Assembly (NCBI RefSeq): GCF_002214185.1
Contig: NZ_CP022161.1
Location: 2,603,767 to 2,667,766, forward strand
Source of the DNA: Streptomyces capitiformicae
Lineage (GTDB): Bacteria > Actinomycetota > Actinomycetes > Streptomycetales > Streptomycetaceae
DNA length: 64,000 nt
Direction of reading: 5' to 3'
In this document: positions 7,372 to 15,479 of the stretch, piece after piece
Numbering within the stretch: the first letter of the stretch is position 1
How the letters are laid out: each line of letters opens with the position of its first letter
Position numbers and translations under genes: made by a program
Notes under the pieces: model-generated
The model's input: only the letters and a program-made list of their open reading frames with translations
Told to the model about the DNA's origin: nothing
Databases searched by the model: none

Positions 7372-8388
7372 GTGATCACCATTGCCACCCCGTCCGGCAC
7401 CGTCCGCGCCGTCCCGTCCGAGGCGGACCCCGCCGGAGCCGTGCGCTACCGCCTCACCGGTGCCGCCAGCGGAACCGTCCACGTGACCGCGACCAGCAGC
7501 CCCGCCCGGTGGGACCGGTTCGACGCCGTCCGGGCCACCCTCGGATCCGCCAGCGCGCGGGCGTGGCCCGCCGAGCCGCTGGTGCGCATCCGTGGCCGCG
7601 CCTACCAGGGCAACACGGTCAGGGTGCTGGCCTACTCCGCCGACGTGCCCTGGGGATGGCTCGAACGCGACCTGACCGACACCGACGACCGGCCCGCGCC
7701 CGAGCAGGCCAGCCAGACGCTGACTTCCATCCTGCGCGCGTGCGCCGGCGACTACGCCGCGCGCAGCGACTTCCCCGGCCTCCAGCACGCGGCCCGTCGC
7801 CATGACACCCCGCAGCTGCTGAAGTGGCTGGACGCGATGATTTCGCACGCGGAACGGGCGCAGGCCCGCTGGCTGGAGGAGGCCGAGGCCCACCGGGTCC
7901 AGGCCGCCCGCAGTCTCGACGCCTGGTGGACGCTGGCCCGCTGGTTCGCCGACCGCCCGCACCCGGTGCTCGCGCTGTTGCTGGCCCCGGACCGCGAGAG
8001 CCTGGCCCACCGCGCCGAGTACCTGCCGAAGTGGGCCGAGATCAGCAGGGGCGCAGCCGACGAGGAGGGCCGCCGTCTGACGCTCTTCCGGTCGGAGTAC
8101 GAGGGTTTGACCCGGCCCACCGCCGCGCCGGAGAGCGGAGAGCGCGCGTACTTCGTGGTCGGGCAGTGGACGGGCGGGGGCGACGTCGACATCTGGCACG
8201 TGGAGGAGGCCCCCGCCGATCCGGGCGAACGGGCCGACGTCCACGAGCAGCACCAGGAGGACGCCGAAGAGACCTTCGGCAGCGTCAACGTCGTCTACGC
8301 CTCCAGCCCGCAGGCCGCAGCCGACCAGGCCCGCAGGGAAGCGCGCGAGACCAGCGACCGCATCCACCGCGAGCTCACCCGCCCGTAG
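7372..8388 (+). CDS. Hypothetical protein
   Basis: 338 aa. GTG 7372 is preceded by GAGGAGA. The first ~100 residues look beta-rich. Around residues 120-200 an acidic/Trp-rich helical segment contains AQARWLEEAEAHRV. The last ~70 residues contain two short strands (YFVVGQWTGGG, VNVVYASS) and end in a charged helix. No family recognised. A hairpin (8406-8435) separates it from the next gene. Confidence 0.68.
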   Translation: MITIATPSGTVRAVPSEADPAGAVRYRLTGAASGTVHVTATSSPARWDRFDAVRATLGSASARAWPAEPLVRIRGRAYQGNTVRVLAYSADVPWGWLERDLTDTDDRPAPEQASQTLTSILRACAGDYAARSDFPGLQHAARRHDTPQLLKWLDAMISHAERAQARWLEEAEAHRVQAARSLDAWWTLARWFADRPHPVLALLLAPDRESLAHRAEYLPKWAEISRGAADEEGRRLTLFRSEYEGLTRPTAAPESGERAYFVVGQWTGGGDVDIWHVEEAPADPGERADVHEQHQEDAEETFGSVNVVYASSPQAAADQARREARETSDRIHRELTRP

Positions 8389-8405
8389 GCCGGAGAGCCC
8401 GCGCC

Positions 8406-8435
8406 CCGGGGTGGCCTGCCGCCAGGCCGCCCCGG
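8406..8435 (+). terminator. GC-rich intergenic hairpin
   Basis: Arms CCGGGGTGGCCTG / CAGGCCGCCCCGG (one G-T wobble) with a 4-nt loop, between the 7372 and 8480 genes. Confidence 0.5.
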
Positions 8436-8479
8436 CCCCGCCCCGCCTTGCTGCCTCTGATCACGAGGAGAGACGACCC

Positions 8480-8773
8480 GTGGCAACGTTCACCCACGCC
8501 ACCCCGGAACGCTGCGCCCAGCTGGGCCGCGCCCTCACCGCCGCCGGCCTCACCTGGAGCGACAACGGCCGCCAGGACGACCCCCAGTACCTGGACTACA
8601 CCGTCACCGACCCGCACGGCCGCACGTGGCGGATCAGTCCCGCCACCAACTTCCAGATCTCCCCGTCCAGTCCGGGGCAGATCTGGGAGGCCAGCTGCTC
8701 AGCGCTGATGACGACCACCCCGATTCTGTCCGCCCGCCAGGTGGCGGAGCGCATCAAGGACGTCCCGGCATGA
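8480..8773 (+). CDS. Small hypothetical protein
   Basis: 97 aa. GTG 8480 sits behind GAGGAGA. One apparent alpha/beta domain (RALTAAGLTWSDNG, YTVTDPHGRTWRIS). The stop overlaps the next start as ATGA, so the two are translationally coupled. No family recognised. Confidence 0.65.
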   Translation: MATFTHATPERCAQLGRALTAAGLTWSDNGRQDDPQYLDYTVTDPHGRTWRISPATNFQISPSSPGQIWEASCSALMTTTPILSARQVAERIKDVPA

Positions 8774-8949
8774 GCAGCCCACCGCCGCCGTTTAGGCCCG
8801 AGGACTTCGAAGAGCGGTGCGAGACCTGCAACGCCCCGCCCGGCCAGCTCTGCTACGCCTGGTGCGACACCGGATACACCGCCGACGACGCCCGCGCCGA
8901 CGCCGAGCGCCACGCCGCCCAGCGCGACGCCAAGCCCCCTGCGCCGTAG
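8770..8949 (+). CDS. Small Cys-rich protein, zinc-ribbon-like
   Basis: 59 aa. Four cysteines in a CETCNAPPGQLCYAWC arrangement suggest a treble-clef or ribbon-type zinc site, a pattern common in short actinobacterial phage and plasmid proteins. It is coupled to the 8480 gene by a 4-bp overlap. The IS110 element lies immediately downstream and would separate it from the 10423 gene. Confidence 0.65.
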   Translation: MSSPPPPFRPEDFEERCETCNAPPGQLCYAWCDTGYTADDARADAERHAAQRDAKPPAP

Positions 8950-8999
8950 GCGCACCGCCCGACTCCCCCGCCCACCCCACATCCTCGAAGGAATCTCAA

Positions 9000-10410
9000 T
9001 GATCGTGTCAAGTCGCCTGCGTGATCGGCGGGGCGGAGGTGAAGAGTCTCTTGTCACGCAGCATCGCCCAGAGCACGTCGACCCGGCGACGGGCGAGCGA
9101 CAGCAGAGCCTGCGTGTGCAGCAGCCCCTCGGCCCGCTTCTTCAGGTAGTAGTCCCTGGACGGCCCGGGCCGCATCATCGCGGTCTGCGCGGCCATGTAG
9201 AAGATGTAGCGCAGGCGCCGGTGGTATCGCTTGGGCCGGTGGTAGTTGCCGGTGCGGCGGCCGGAGTCCCGGGCGACCGGGGCAAGGCCGGCATGCGAGG
9301 CCAGACGGCCGGCGTCGCGGTAGCCGGACAGGTCGCCGACGATGGCGACGAACTCGGCGCCGAGGATGGGCCCCATGCCGGGCATGGACTCGATGATCTC
9401 CGCGCGGTCGTCGGATCGGAACGTCTCGCGGATCTCCCGGTCGTTGTCCTTGATCCGCTCGTCCAGGGCCAGGAGCTGGTGGGCGAGATCGCAGACCAGC
9501 TTCGCCGCCCGCTTCTCGTCGGGCAGCGCGATCTGCTGGGACTGGGCAGCCTCGACGGCCTTGGCCGCGACTGTGTCGGCGCCGCGGACCTTGCGGCGCT
9601 CCAGCCAGGTCGTCAGCCTCTTCACACCGATCCGGCGCAGAGCTGCCGGGGTTTGGTACTCGGTCAGCATGACGACCGGGCCCTTGGCCGCGGAGTAGTC
9701 AAAGGCCCGCTCAAGCGCGGGGCAGATGCCGACCAGCAGGTCGCGCATCCGGTTGATCAGCCTCACGCGGTCGGCGATCAGGTCGGCCCGGTAGTTGGTC
9801 AGCACCTGGAGGGTGGAGACCAGCTCCGGCGGCGCGTCCAGTGGGGCGAAGTCCCGGCGCATGCGGGCCTGGTCGGCGATGACGCGGGCGTCCTTGGCGT
9901 CGGTTTCGCCCTCGCCCCGGTAGGCGCCGGACATGCGGTTGACCGTCCGGCCGGGCACGTAGACGACCTGCTGGCCATGCATGACCAGCAGCGCGACCAG
10001 CAGGGTGGAGGCCCGGCCGGAGATGTCCACCGCCCATCTCACCTCGTCAGCCCGCTCACGGGCAGTGTCGATGAGCAAGAGGATCTGGGCCTCGTCGTTG
10101 ATCACCTTCGTCGAGAAGAGCGTCTCGCCGTCGGCGTCGACCGCGACCGCCCAGTGATGCCCCTTGCCAGCGTCGATGCCGACCCATATTCGCTTGCCAC
10201 ACATGCTCAAGCCCGTCGCTCCGTATCCCTCGTGACCAGCACTTCGTGGCCCGGAGAACACCCCGCCGACAGGTCCCTAACCAGCGATGACCGCAGTTCT
10301 CAATCAGTGGTCGGAGCGTCCCGGAGGACCGGGCGGCCATTCCTTCCGAGTCACAAACGACAACCCGCCATCAGCCACACCCGGTCCTCCCGGACCGCCT
10401 CACATTCTTA
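9000..10410 (-). mobile_element. IS110-family insertion sequence
   Basis: A complete IS110-type transposase gene on the minus strand, flanked by ~200 bp of non-coding DNA on its upstream side, lies between two plus-strand island genes. IS110 elements have weak or no terminal repeats, so the exact ends cannot be set by eye. TCTCAAT occurs on both sides (about 8994-9000 and 10296-10302) but may be chance. The insertion begins right behind GAAGGAATCTCAATG, which looks like a ribosome-binding site plus start codon, so it may have separated an original start or intergenic leader from the 10423 gene. Confidence 0.65.
9008..10204 (-). CDS. IS110-family transposase
   Basis: 398 aa with the two-part IS110 architecture: an N-terminal RuvC-like DEDD domain (first Asp in WVGIDAGKGHHW, then a TDAKDARVIADQAR segment) and a C-terminal transposase_20 domain with the helix-hairpin-helix ESMPGMGPILGAEFVA and the conserved Ser region (RLASHAGLAPVARDSG). 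The ATG at 10204 is preferred over an upstream in-frame start because the protein aligns from MCGKRIWVGID. It appears full length and intact, so probably still active. Confidence 0.92.
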   Translation of the reverse strand: MCGKRIWVGIDAGKGHHWAVAVDADGETLFSTKVINDEAQILLLIDTARERADEVRWAVDISGRASTLLVALLVMHGQQVVYVPGRTVNRMSGAYRGEGETDAKDARVIADQARMRRDFAPLDAPPELVSTLQVLTNYRADLIADRVRLINRMRDLLVGICPALERAFDYSAAKGPVVMLTEYQTPAALRRIGVKRLTTWLERRKVRGADTVAAKAVEAAQSQQIALPDEKRAAKLVCDLAHQLLALDERIKDNDREIRETFRSDDRAEIIESMPGMGPILGAEFVAIVGDLSGYRDAGRLASHAGLAPVARDSGRRTGNYHRPKRYHRRLRYIFYMAAQTAMMRPGPSRDYYLKKRAEGLLHTQALLSLARRRVDVLWAMLRDKRLFTSAPPITQAT

Positions 10411-10422
10411 GGGAGACCCGCC

Positions 10423-11583
10423 ATGGAACTGTCCACCCCCGCCGGCCTTGAGTCCCTCGCACACGCGGTTGCCGAGCAGCTCGGCGCCGACCGCACCGAC
10501 AAGGACGGCGGCACCGGCCGGGTCCGTGTCGCCTACGCCGACGGCCGCGCCCTGGAACTCACCCCCAACCGCCCCCGGACCCGGATCTCCGTCACCGCAG
10601 TACTGCCCGAGCAGGCCACCGCGCACGGCATCGAGGTGAAGGCGATCACGGTCACCGCCCTGCCCCGCCCGCGCCCCAGCGAGAGCCAGGCCAAGGCCAC
10701 CGCGCGGCACACGGCCGACCACATCCGGCAGAGGCTGCTGCCCGCGCACACCGCCGCCCTGGCCGAGCTGCGCGAGCGCACCGCCCCCCAGGTGGCCACG
10801 TTCCAGCGTGCCGAATCCGCCCTTGCCGGATTCCTCGACCGCCCCCGGGGCGGAGTGGCGATCTCCGAGCAGCCGGTACGCCGCCCGCTGGGGCTGAACG
10901 CCCGGTGCGCCGTCGCCTGGTGGCACACGCTCGACGGGCCCTCCCGCACTGTGGCACCGTTCATGGCCGACGCCCTGCGCCGGGCCGGACTGGCGACGAC
11001 GGAGCCTCACGGCAGCGCCTACGTGTTCTTCGCCGAGCCCCCAGCCGAGCAGTCCGACACCCGGTTCCGGATCGCCCCTGCCGCCGAGGGCGCAGGGTGG
11101 TCCCTGGTCGACGAGTTCACCGGCGCGTGCGTGCGGACGTACGACGACCAGGAGTGGGCCCAGGGGATCACCGAGAGCGCGAACGGCGAGGAGGACGCCG
11201 CCCGGCGCGCCGCGGTCACGTCCATGGACCTGCCGGGGCTGTCGGCAGACCTGATCGAAGAGGAGCAATGGCGGGCCCTGGCCGTGGAGCTGGCCACCGC
11301 CGGGCACATGCCCTACGGCCTGACCGACGTCGACTACACGCAGACGCCGGGATTCCACATCTACCCCAGCGCGGAACCGGGTACGGCCAAGGTGGCACGG
11401 CTGCTGGAGCCCTGGGGAGCAATCCGGCCCGGAGCCCGCTTCGAAGCCCCCGAACTCGAAGTCGAGCGCTACGACCAGGACATGGAAGCCTACGCACAGC
11501 TCCTGACCAGCCCAGGGCGAACGGTGGCCGTCAGGCTGGACGGCATCCAGGTCACGTTCAGCGATCCGCCGACCAGGCCCTGA
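10423..11583 (+). CDS. Hypothetical island protein
   Basis: 386 aa. ATG 10423 follows TTAGGGAGACCCGCC. The N-terminal ~75 residues resemble a small alpha/beta domain. The middle (residues 85-140) is helical and Arg/Ala-rich, and the C-terminal half is acidic. No family recognised. Its original upstream partner has been moved away by the IS110 insertion, so expression may now depend on read-through from the IS. Confidence 0.7.
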   Translation: MELSTPAGLESLAHAVAEQLGADRTDKDGGTGRVRVAYADGRALELTPNRPRTRISVTAVLPEQATAHGIEVKAITVTALPRPRPSESQAKATARHTADHIRQRLLPAHTAALAELRERTAPQVATFQRAESALAGFLDRPRGGVAISEQPVRRPLGLNARCAVAWWHTLDGPSRTVAPFMADALRRAGLATTEPHGSAYVFFAEPPAEQSDTRFRIAPAAEGAGWSLVDEFTGACVRTYDDQEWAQGITESANGEEDAARRAAVTSMDLPGLSADLIEEEQWRALAVELATAGHMPYGLTDVDYTQTPGFHIYPSAEPGTAKVARLLEPWGAIRPGARFEAPELEVERYDQDMEAYAQLLTSPGRTVAVRLDGIQVTFSDPPTRP

Positions 11584-11596
11584 CCTGCACGTTTCA

Positions 11597-11695
11597 GGGT
11601 GGGGCGGCGCCGAGAAAAACGGTTGCCCCACCCCTCAAGTTCGGTATTATGGAACCTGAGGCGCCGACGGGGTGGCGCCCTCGAAACCGCACCGC
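11597..11695 (+). promoter_or_regulatory. Island promoter module, copy 3
   Basis: Inverted repeat GGGTGGGGC (11597-11605) / GCCCCACCC (11625-11633) with the right arm over the -35 TTGCCC (11623-11628), spacer of 16, -10 TATTAT (11645-11650), GGAAC. The leader has a GGCGCC...GGCGCC hairpin near 11660-11680. It drives the DUF3560 gene. Confidence 0.85.
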
Positions 11696-11779
11696 AGCCG
11701 CGCTGCTCACCGGGCCGGATGCACCGAGCGAGGCCGGGGCACCTCCACTCACCAACCCGCACCGAGAAAGGGCACCTAC

Positions 11780-13015
11780 ATGACCGACGCGACCAGCACC
11801 CCCGAGTGCCGCCAGCACGGCCCCATGACGCTGCGCACCGGCGACCAGTCCCCGGCACAGCGCTTCACCGGCACCTGGTACGCCTGCACCGAACTGACAT
11901 GCTGGAGCGCCGTCCTGTTTCCGTCGGCCGAACTGGCCGCCGACCTCGAAGGGCAGGGGCGTGCGGCGAAGGCCCCCCTGACCATCACCCACACCCGAGC
12001 TGAGGGGACCCTGGTGTCCGGCTCCGTGGCGGGTGACGGAGTGCTGGAACTGCTCCAGCCGTTCCGCTTCCGGGCCTCTCCCTCGATCGGGATCTACCTG
12101 CGCGGCTCCCGCGACCGCCGCGCCGACCTGTACCGGATCAACCAGGCTGCCGATGCCCTGCGTTCGGCCGGCCACCGGGTGACGGTCGAGATCGACGAGA
12201 CCCAGCGCCGGGCCTTCTCCGAGGCCGAGGAAGACCGCACCGAGCGGGCGGCCGGGCGCGCCGAGTACTTCGGGGCGCGGGCCGAGCGCTTCCAGGCATC
12301 GTCGGACGCGAAGTGGGAGCGCGGGCGCGAGATCACGCGCGGGTACGCGGGAGAGCCGGTCAAGGCCGACCACTACTCGGCCAAACGGCACATGCGCGAC
12401 CTGGAGCGCGCGCACCGCCTCTTCGGCCAAAGCGCCGAGGAGCAGGGGGAGGCCGACCGCTGCGCGGGCCGCGCCGACACAGCCGAGCACTACGAGCAGC
12501 ACAGAACGAACCCGGGGGTGACGCTGCGCCGCCTGGAGCGCCTGCAGGCCGACCGGCGCCACGTCGAGCGCCAGCAGGCCCGGACGGTCGACGCCGCGAG
12601 GGCGGGTGAGATCACCCTTGAGGCTCTGGTGGAGGCCCTCGTCCGGCTCGACGCCGACCATGCCGACCTGTGCGACGAGATCGGCCACTGGGAGCGGATC
12701 ATCAAGGAGGCCGAGGCCGAGGGCGTGAAGCTGTGGGGGCCGGACGACTTCAAGGCCGGTGACTTCGTACGCTCCGGCAGCCGCCTGCTGGAAGTACTGC
12801 GGGTCAACAAGAAGACGGTCACCGTGCCCGGCGGGCCCGAGGCAGGGCCGATCGTCTCGCAGGCCAACCGGCGGTACTCGTTCAACGGAAAGTTGCCGTA
12901 CGACAAGGTCACCGGCCGCGTGAGCGCCGAGGAGATGCGGGCGCTGCTGGCGGAGGGGAAGGCGAAGCCGGGCGGAACCGCCGCCGAGAGCGGGCAGGAC
13001 CAGCACGACGCCTGA
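11780..13015 (+). CDS. DUF3560 domain protein
   Basis: 411 aa. The DUF3560 signature is in the middle (about residues 155-225): GRAEYFGARAERFQASSD followed by GEPVKADHYSAKRH and MRDLERAHRLFG. A long coiled-coil-like Arg/Glu-rich region follows (about residues 225-310), then a small beta-rich C-terminal domain. DUF3560 proteins occur on actinobacterial and proteobacterial plasmids and are of unknown function. ATG 11780 has GAAAGGG upstream. It appears to be a single-gene unit, since the next promoter module begins 57 bp after its stop. Confidence 0.85.
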   Translation: MTDATSTPECRQHGPMTLRTGDQSPAQRFTGTWYACTELTCWSAVLFPSAELAADLEGQGRAAKAPLTITHTRAEGTLVSGSVAGDGVLELLQPFRFRASPSIGIYLRGSRDRRADLYRINQAADALRSAGHRVTVEIDETQRRAFSEAEEDRTERAAGRAEYFGARAERFQASSDAKWERGREITRGYAGEPVKADHYSAKRHMRDLERAHRLFGQSAEEQGEADRCAGRADTAEHYEQHRTNPGVTLRRLERLQADRRHVERQQARTVDAARAGEITLEALVEALVRLDADHADLCDEIGHWERIIKEAEAEGVKLWGPDDFKAGDFVRSGSRLLEVLRVNKKTVTVPGGPEAGPIVSQANRRYSFNGKLPYDKVTGRVSAEEMRALLAEGKAKPGGTAAESGQDQHDA

Positions 13016-13072
13016 GCGCGCCGGTTCCCTGCACACGGCCCGGTATCCGCCGCCCTGACCTGCGCCGCCCAC

Positions 13073-13125
13073 GGTGGGGCAGCGCTGAGAAATCCAGTTG
13101 CCCCACCCCCCATATAACGTATTAT
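13073..13125 (+). promoter_or_regulatory. Island promoter module, copy 4
   Basis: Perfect 9-bp inverted repeat GGTGGGGCA (13073-13081) / TGCCCCACC (13099-13107), -35 TTGCCC (13098-13103), 16-bp spacer, -10 TATTAT (13120-13125), GGAACATGTC. It shares GCAGCGCTGAGAAAT and CAGTTGCCCCACCCC with copy 5, so these two copies are the most recently diverged. This copy has the shortest leader and no clear leader hairpin. Confidence 0.88.
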
Positions 13126-13162
13126 GGAACATGTCACACCGAAGCGAGCGAGGAGACTCCCC

Positions 13163-14083
13163 GTGAACCTGCACGACGCGGCCGCGCTGCTCACCACCCA
13201 CGCCCAGCACGCCTACACGCTCCAGCGCGAGGCCGGCGCCGCCCTCACCCTGGGCACCCAGAGCGACCCCCGGCGGCTGGCCCGGCTCGCCCACCGGGCC
13301 GAACGCGCCGTAGAACTGGCCGCGTTGTGGGACGGAGTCCTCTACGAGGCCCACGCCACCGGCCAGCGCGACCTTTTCCCGCTCGCCGACCCCGCGCGTA
13401 TCGTCGCCGCCGCCCGCACCCTGCGGACCCTCACCCGCGACGGCATCACGCGGGCGTACGACCTGACCTGCGAGCAGTTCCCCGACAGCGCCCCGGAGAG
13501 CCCCGCCCGGCACTGGGCAGCACGGCTCTTCCTGCTCCACACCAACATCGTCGATAACCTGCCCGGCGCCTCCACGGCCCCCGCCGTCCTCGCCGAGCTG
13601 CGCGCCCGACTCACCGACGGCTCCAGCGGCGTACGGCTGTCGGCCGGAACCGCGGCCGCGCTGGAGCTGGTCACCGCCCTGCGCGAGCGACTCGGCGCCG
13701 CACCGGTGGCCGCCCGAGACATCCCGGCCTGCGCGGGCAAGATCCTCATCCGCGCGCTGGAACTCGCCGCGTTCCAGGGGTGCAGCCTCACCACCGCCCC
13801 CGGCCCCGGCAACACCGCCGTCCTCGTCCCCCTGGTCGAAGGCTGGAGGATCCAGATCGACGACGAGGGATCTGCCGAGCACGCGCCGGAGGACCACGGC
13901 AGCGGCAGGGGCAGCGGGGGATGGACGGCCCGCCTGTACGACCCGGACGGCGAAGCGATCAACGTGGTGCGCCACCCCTCCCCCGACACGGCTGATGACT
14001 GCCTCGCCGACAGCGCGGCGTGCGCCCGCCAACTGACGCAGTGGCGCGCCGAGAACCAGGCGAAAGGCGCTGTCCAGGACTGA
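13163..14083 (+). CDS. Hypothetical island protein
   Basis: 306 aa. GTG 13163 follows GAGGAGACTCCCC; an in-frame ATG inside the promoter (13124) is not usable. Mostly helical and Ala/Arg-rich, with a C-terminal beta-rich part (residues 220-290) that includes a Gly/Ser-rich linker. No family recognised. First gene of the 13163-15340 block. Confidence 0.7.
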   Translation: MNLHDAAALLTTHAQHAYTLQREAGAALTLGTQSDPRRLARLAHRAERAVELAALWDGVLYEAHATGQRDLFPLADPARIVAAARTLRTLTRDGITRAYDLTCEQFPDSAPESPARHWAARLFLLHTNIVDNLPGASTAPAVLAELRARLTDGSSGVRLSAGTAAALELVTALRERLGAAPVAARDIPACAGKILIRALELAAFQGCSLTTAPGPGNTAVLVPLVEGWRIQIDDEGSAEHAPEDHGSGRGSGGWTARLYDPDGEAINVVRHPSPDTADDCLADSAACARQLTQWRAENQAKGAVQD

Positions 14084-14125
14084 GCACCGCCCTTCCCCGC
14101 CCCGCCCGAGACGAAGGAGGCCCCG

Positions 14126-14299
14126 GTGTTCCCCGACCCCGAACCCGACGTACACGCCCACCTGGACGCCGACCCGCGCTGCATCTGCACACTCCTGCGC
14201 TGCGGCGGCTCCGTCCTGTCCCCCGGCTGCCCCAGCCATGGGATGACCTCGCAACGCACCTTCACGTGGCACTCCGCCGACCGGTGCCCCCACCGCTGA
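14126..14299 (+). CDS. Small Cys-rich protein (57 aa)
   Basis: Short gene with GTG 14126 behind a near-perfect GAAGGAGG ribosome-binding site, 42 bp after the 13163 gene and 42 bp before the 14342 gene. The product has Cys at residues 19, 21, 26, 35 and 54 and several His near the ends (RCICTLLRCGG, CPSHGM, RCPHR), consistent with a small zinc-binding protein. Supported by the strong ribosome-binding site, tight spacing and GC-biased third positions, not by any known family. Confidence 0.6.
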   Translation: MFPDPEPDVHAHLDADPRCICTLLRCGGSVLSPGCPSHGMTSQRTFTWHSADRCPHR

Positions 14300-14341
14300 C
14301 CCGACGTTCCGGGAGATCCCGCACACGAAAGGAGCGCCGCC

Positions 14342-15088
14342 GTGCCCCAGCCTGACACCCCGCTGGACACCGCAGACCTGTCCACGCTCGCCGACCGCCA
14401 GCAGGCCCGGTTCACCACCGGGCACGGCCCGGTGTCCGTGCGCAGGTACGTGCGCTCCTCGGACTTCGTACGGGCCGCCGTGCACTCCCGCAACGGACAG
14501 GACCGCGCCGCGCTGCTGACCCTGCGCCCCGAGGCGTACCCGCTCGCCCCGGCCTGGCTGGCCGCCATCGCCCAGGCCGCACCGGAAACGGCCGACCACC
14601 GGCACCCGTCCGCCGCCATGTCCTCGGTCCGGCTGCTGGCGAGGATGACGCCGGACCACCGCAACGGCATCCCCCGGCAGTTGGACGGCTCGGTCGGCTG
14701 GAGCATGCCCGGCGCGTCCGCGCGCGTGTGGCCGGACGGCCGGATCGAGCTGCGCAGCACCACGGGCGCGGAGCTGGCCGGCCAGCTGGAGGGCTCCGAG
14801 TGGGACTCCTGGAAGGTGGCCGCCGTGGCAGACGCAGGCCTGCGTCTGCTGTGCGCCCCCGAGGCCCGTCACCTGACCCGTACCGGCCAGCCGTCCGGAT
14901 GGCACCGGCCGTTCGACCGAAGCGATTCCGCCGGGCTGGGGCGCGAGCGCAAGGGCGGCCAGATGTACGACGGCTCCACTGTCGCGTCCTGCTCCTGCGG
15001 CTGGAGGGTGACGGTCGAATCGCAGCTGGGTGCTCGCGCGCTCGCCGAGCAGCACCGCCGCGAAGCCACCAGCGGCGAATCCGCGTAA
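14342..15088 (+). CDS. Hypothetical island protein
   Basis: 248 aa. GTG 14342 follows GAAAGGAG. The C-terminal ~50 residues carry a CSCG motif (VASCSCGWRVTVESQLGA) and a following helix ending EQHRREA, as in small zinc-binding tails of actinophage-type proteins. No family recognised. Middle gene of its block. Confidence 0.68.
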   Translation: MPQPDTPLDTADLSTLADRQQARFTTGHGPVSVRRYVRSSDFVRAAVHSRNGQDRAALLTLRPEAYPLAPAWLAAIAQAAPETADHRHPSAAMSSVRLLARMTPDHRNGIPRQLDGSVGWSMPGASARVWPDGRIELRSTTGAELAGQLEGSEWDSWKVAAVADAGLRLLCAPEARHLTRTGQPSGWHRPFDRSDSAGLGRERKGGQMYDGSTVASCSCGWRVTVESQLGARALAEQHRREATSGESA

Positions 15089-15157
15089 CCGCTGACACCC
15101 GCCCGCGCAGAGCGCGTACGGCACTCCCGCAGTCCCGAAGACGAGAGAGGCTCCGCC

Positions 15158-15340
15158 ATGCCCCGATCCGCACTGTCCCCGCCGCCCGCGCCGGCCTCCG
15201 CGGCTGATGACGACCGCAGGTGCGTCGACTGCGGCCTGCCCTGCACCGAGCAGGTGACCTCTTTCCCCCGCATCGGGGGCGGAACACGTGCTGTGTACGC
15301 CTGCTCCGTGCACGCGGCACAGCGCCGCAAGGCCATGTGA
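15158..15340 (+). CDS. Small zinc-ribbon-like protein
   Basis: 60 aa. ATG 15158 follows GAGAGAGG. A Pro/Ala-rich N-terminus leads into RCVDCGLPC and a later ACSVH, consistent with a C-x2-C...C-x2-H zinc site. The promoter module copy 5 begins 15 bp after the stop. Confidence 0.62.
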   Translation: MPRSALSPPPAPASAADDDRRCVDCGLPCTEQVTSFPRIGGGTRAVYACSVHAAQRRKAM

Positions 15341-15354
15341 ACTGCACTTTTGGC

Positions 15355-15470
15355 GGTGGGGCAGCGCTGAGAAATTCAGTTGCCCCACCCCGTCGATACA
15401 GTATTATGGAACATGTCGAGAGGGTGGCTCCCTCCCGGCCCCGCTGAAAGTCCGTCAACCCAGCACGAGG
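15355..15470 (+). promoter_or_regulatory. Island promoter module, copy 5
   Basis: Perfect 9-bp inverted repeat GGTGGGGCA (15355-15363) / TGCCCCACC (15381-15389), -35 TTGCCC (15380-15385), 16-bp spacer, -10 TATTAT (15402-15407), GGAACATGTC. The leader hairpin GAGGG-TGGCT-CCCTC is at about 15420-15434, followed by GAAAGTCCGTCAACC. It drives the ParB-like gene. Confidence 0.9.
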
Positions 15471-15479
15471 AGGCCAGAC

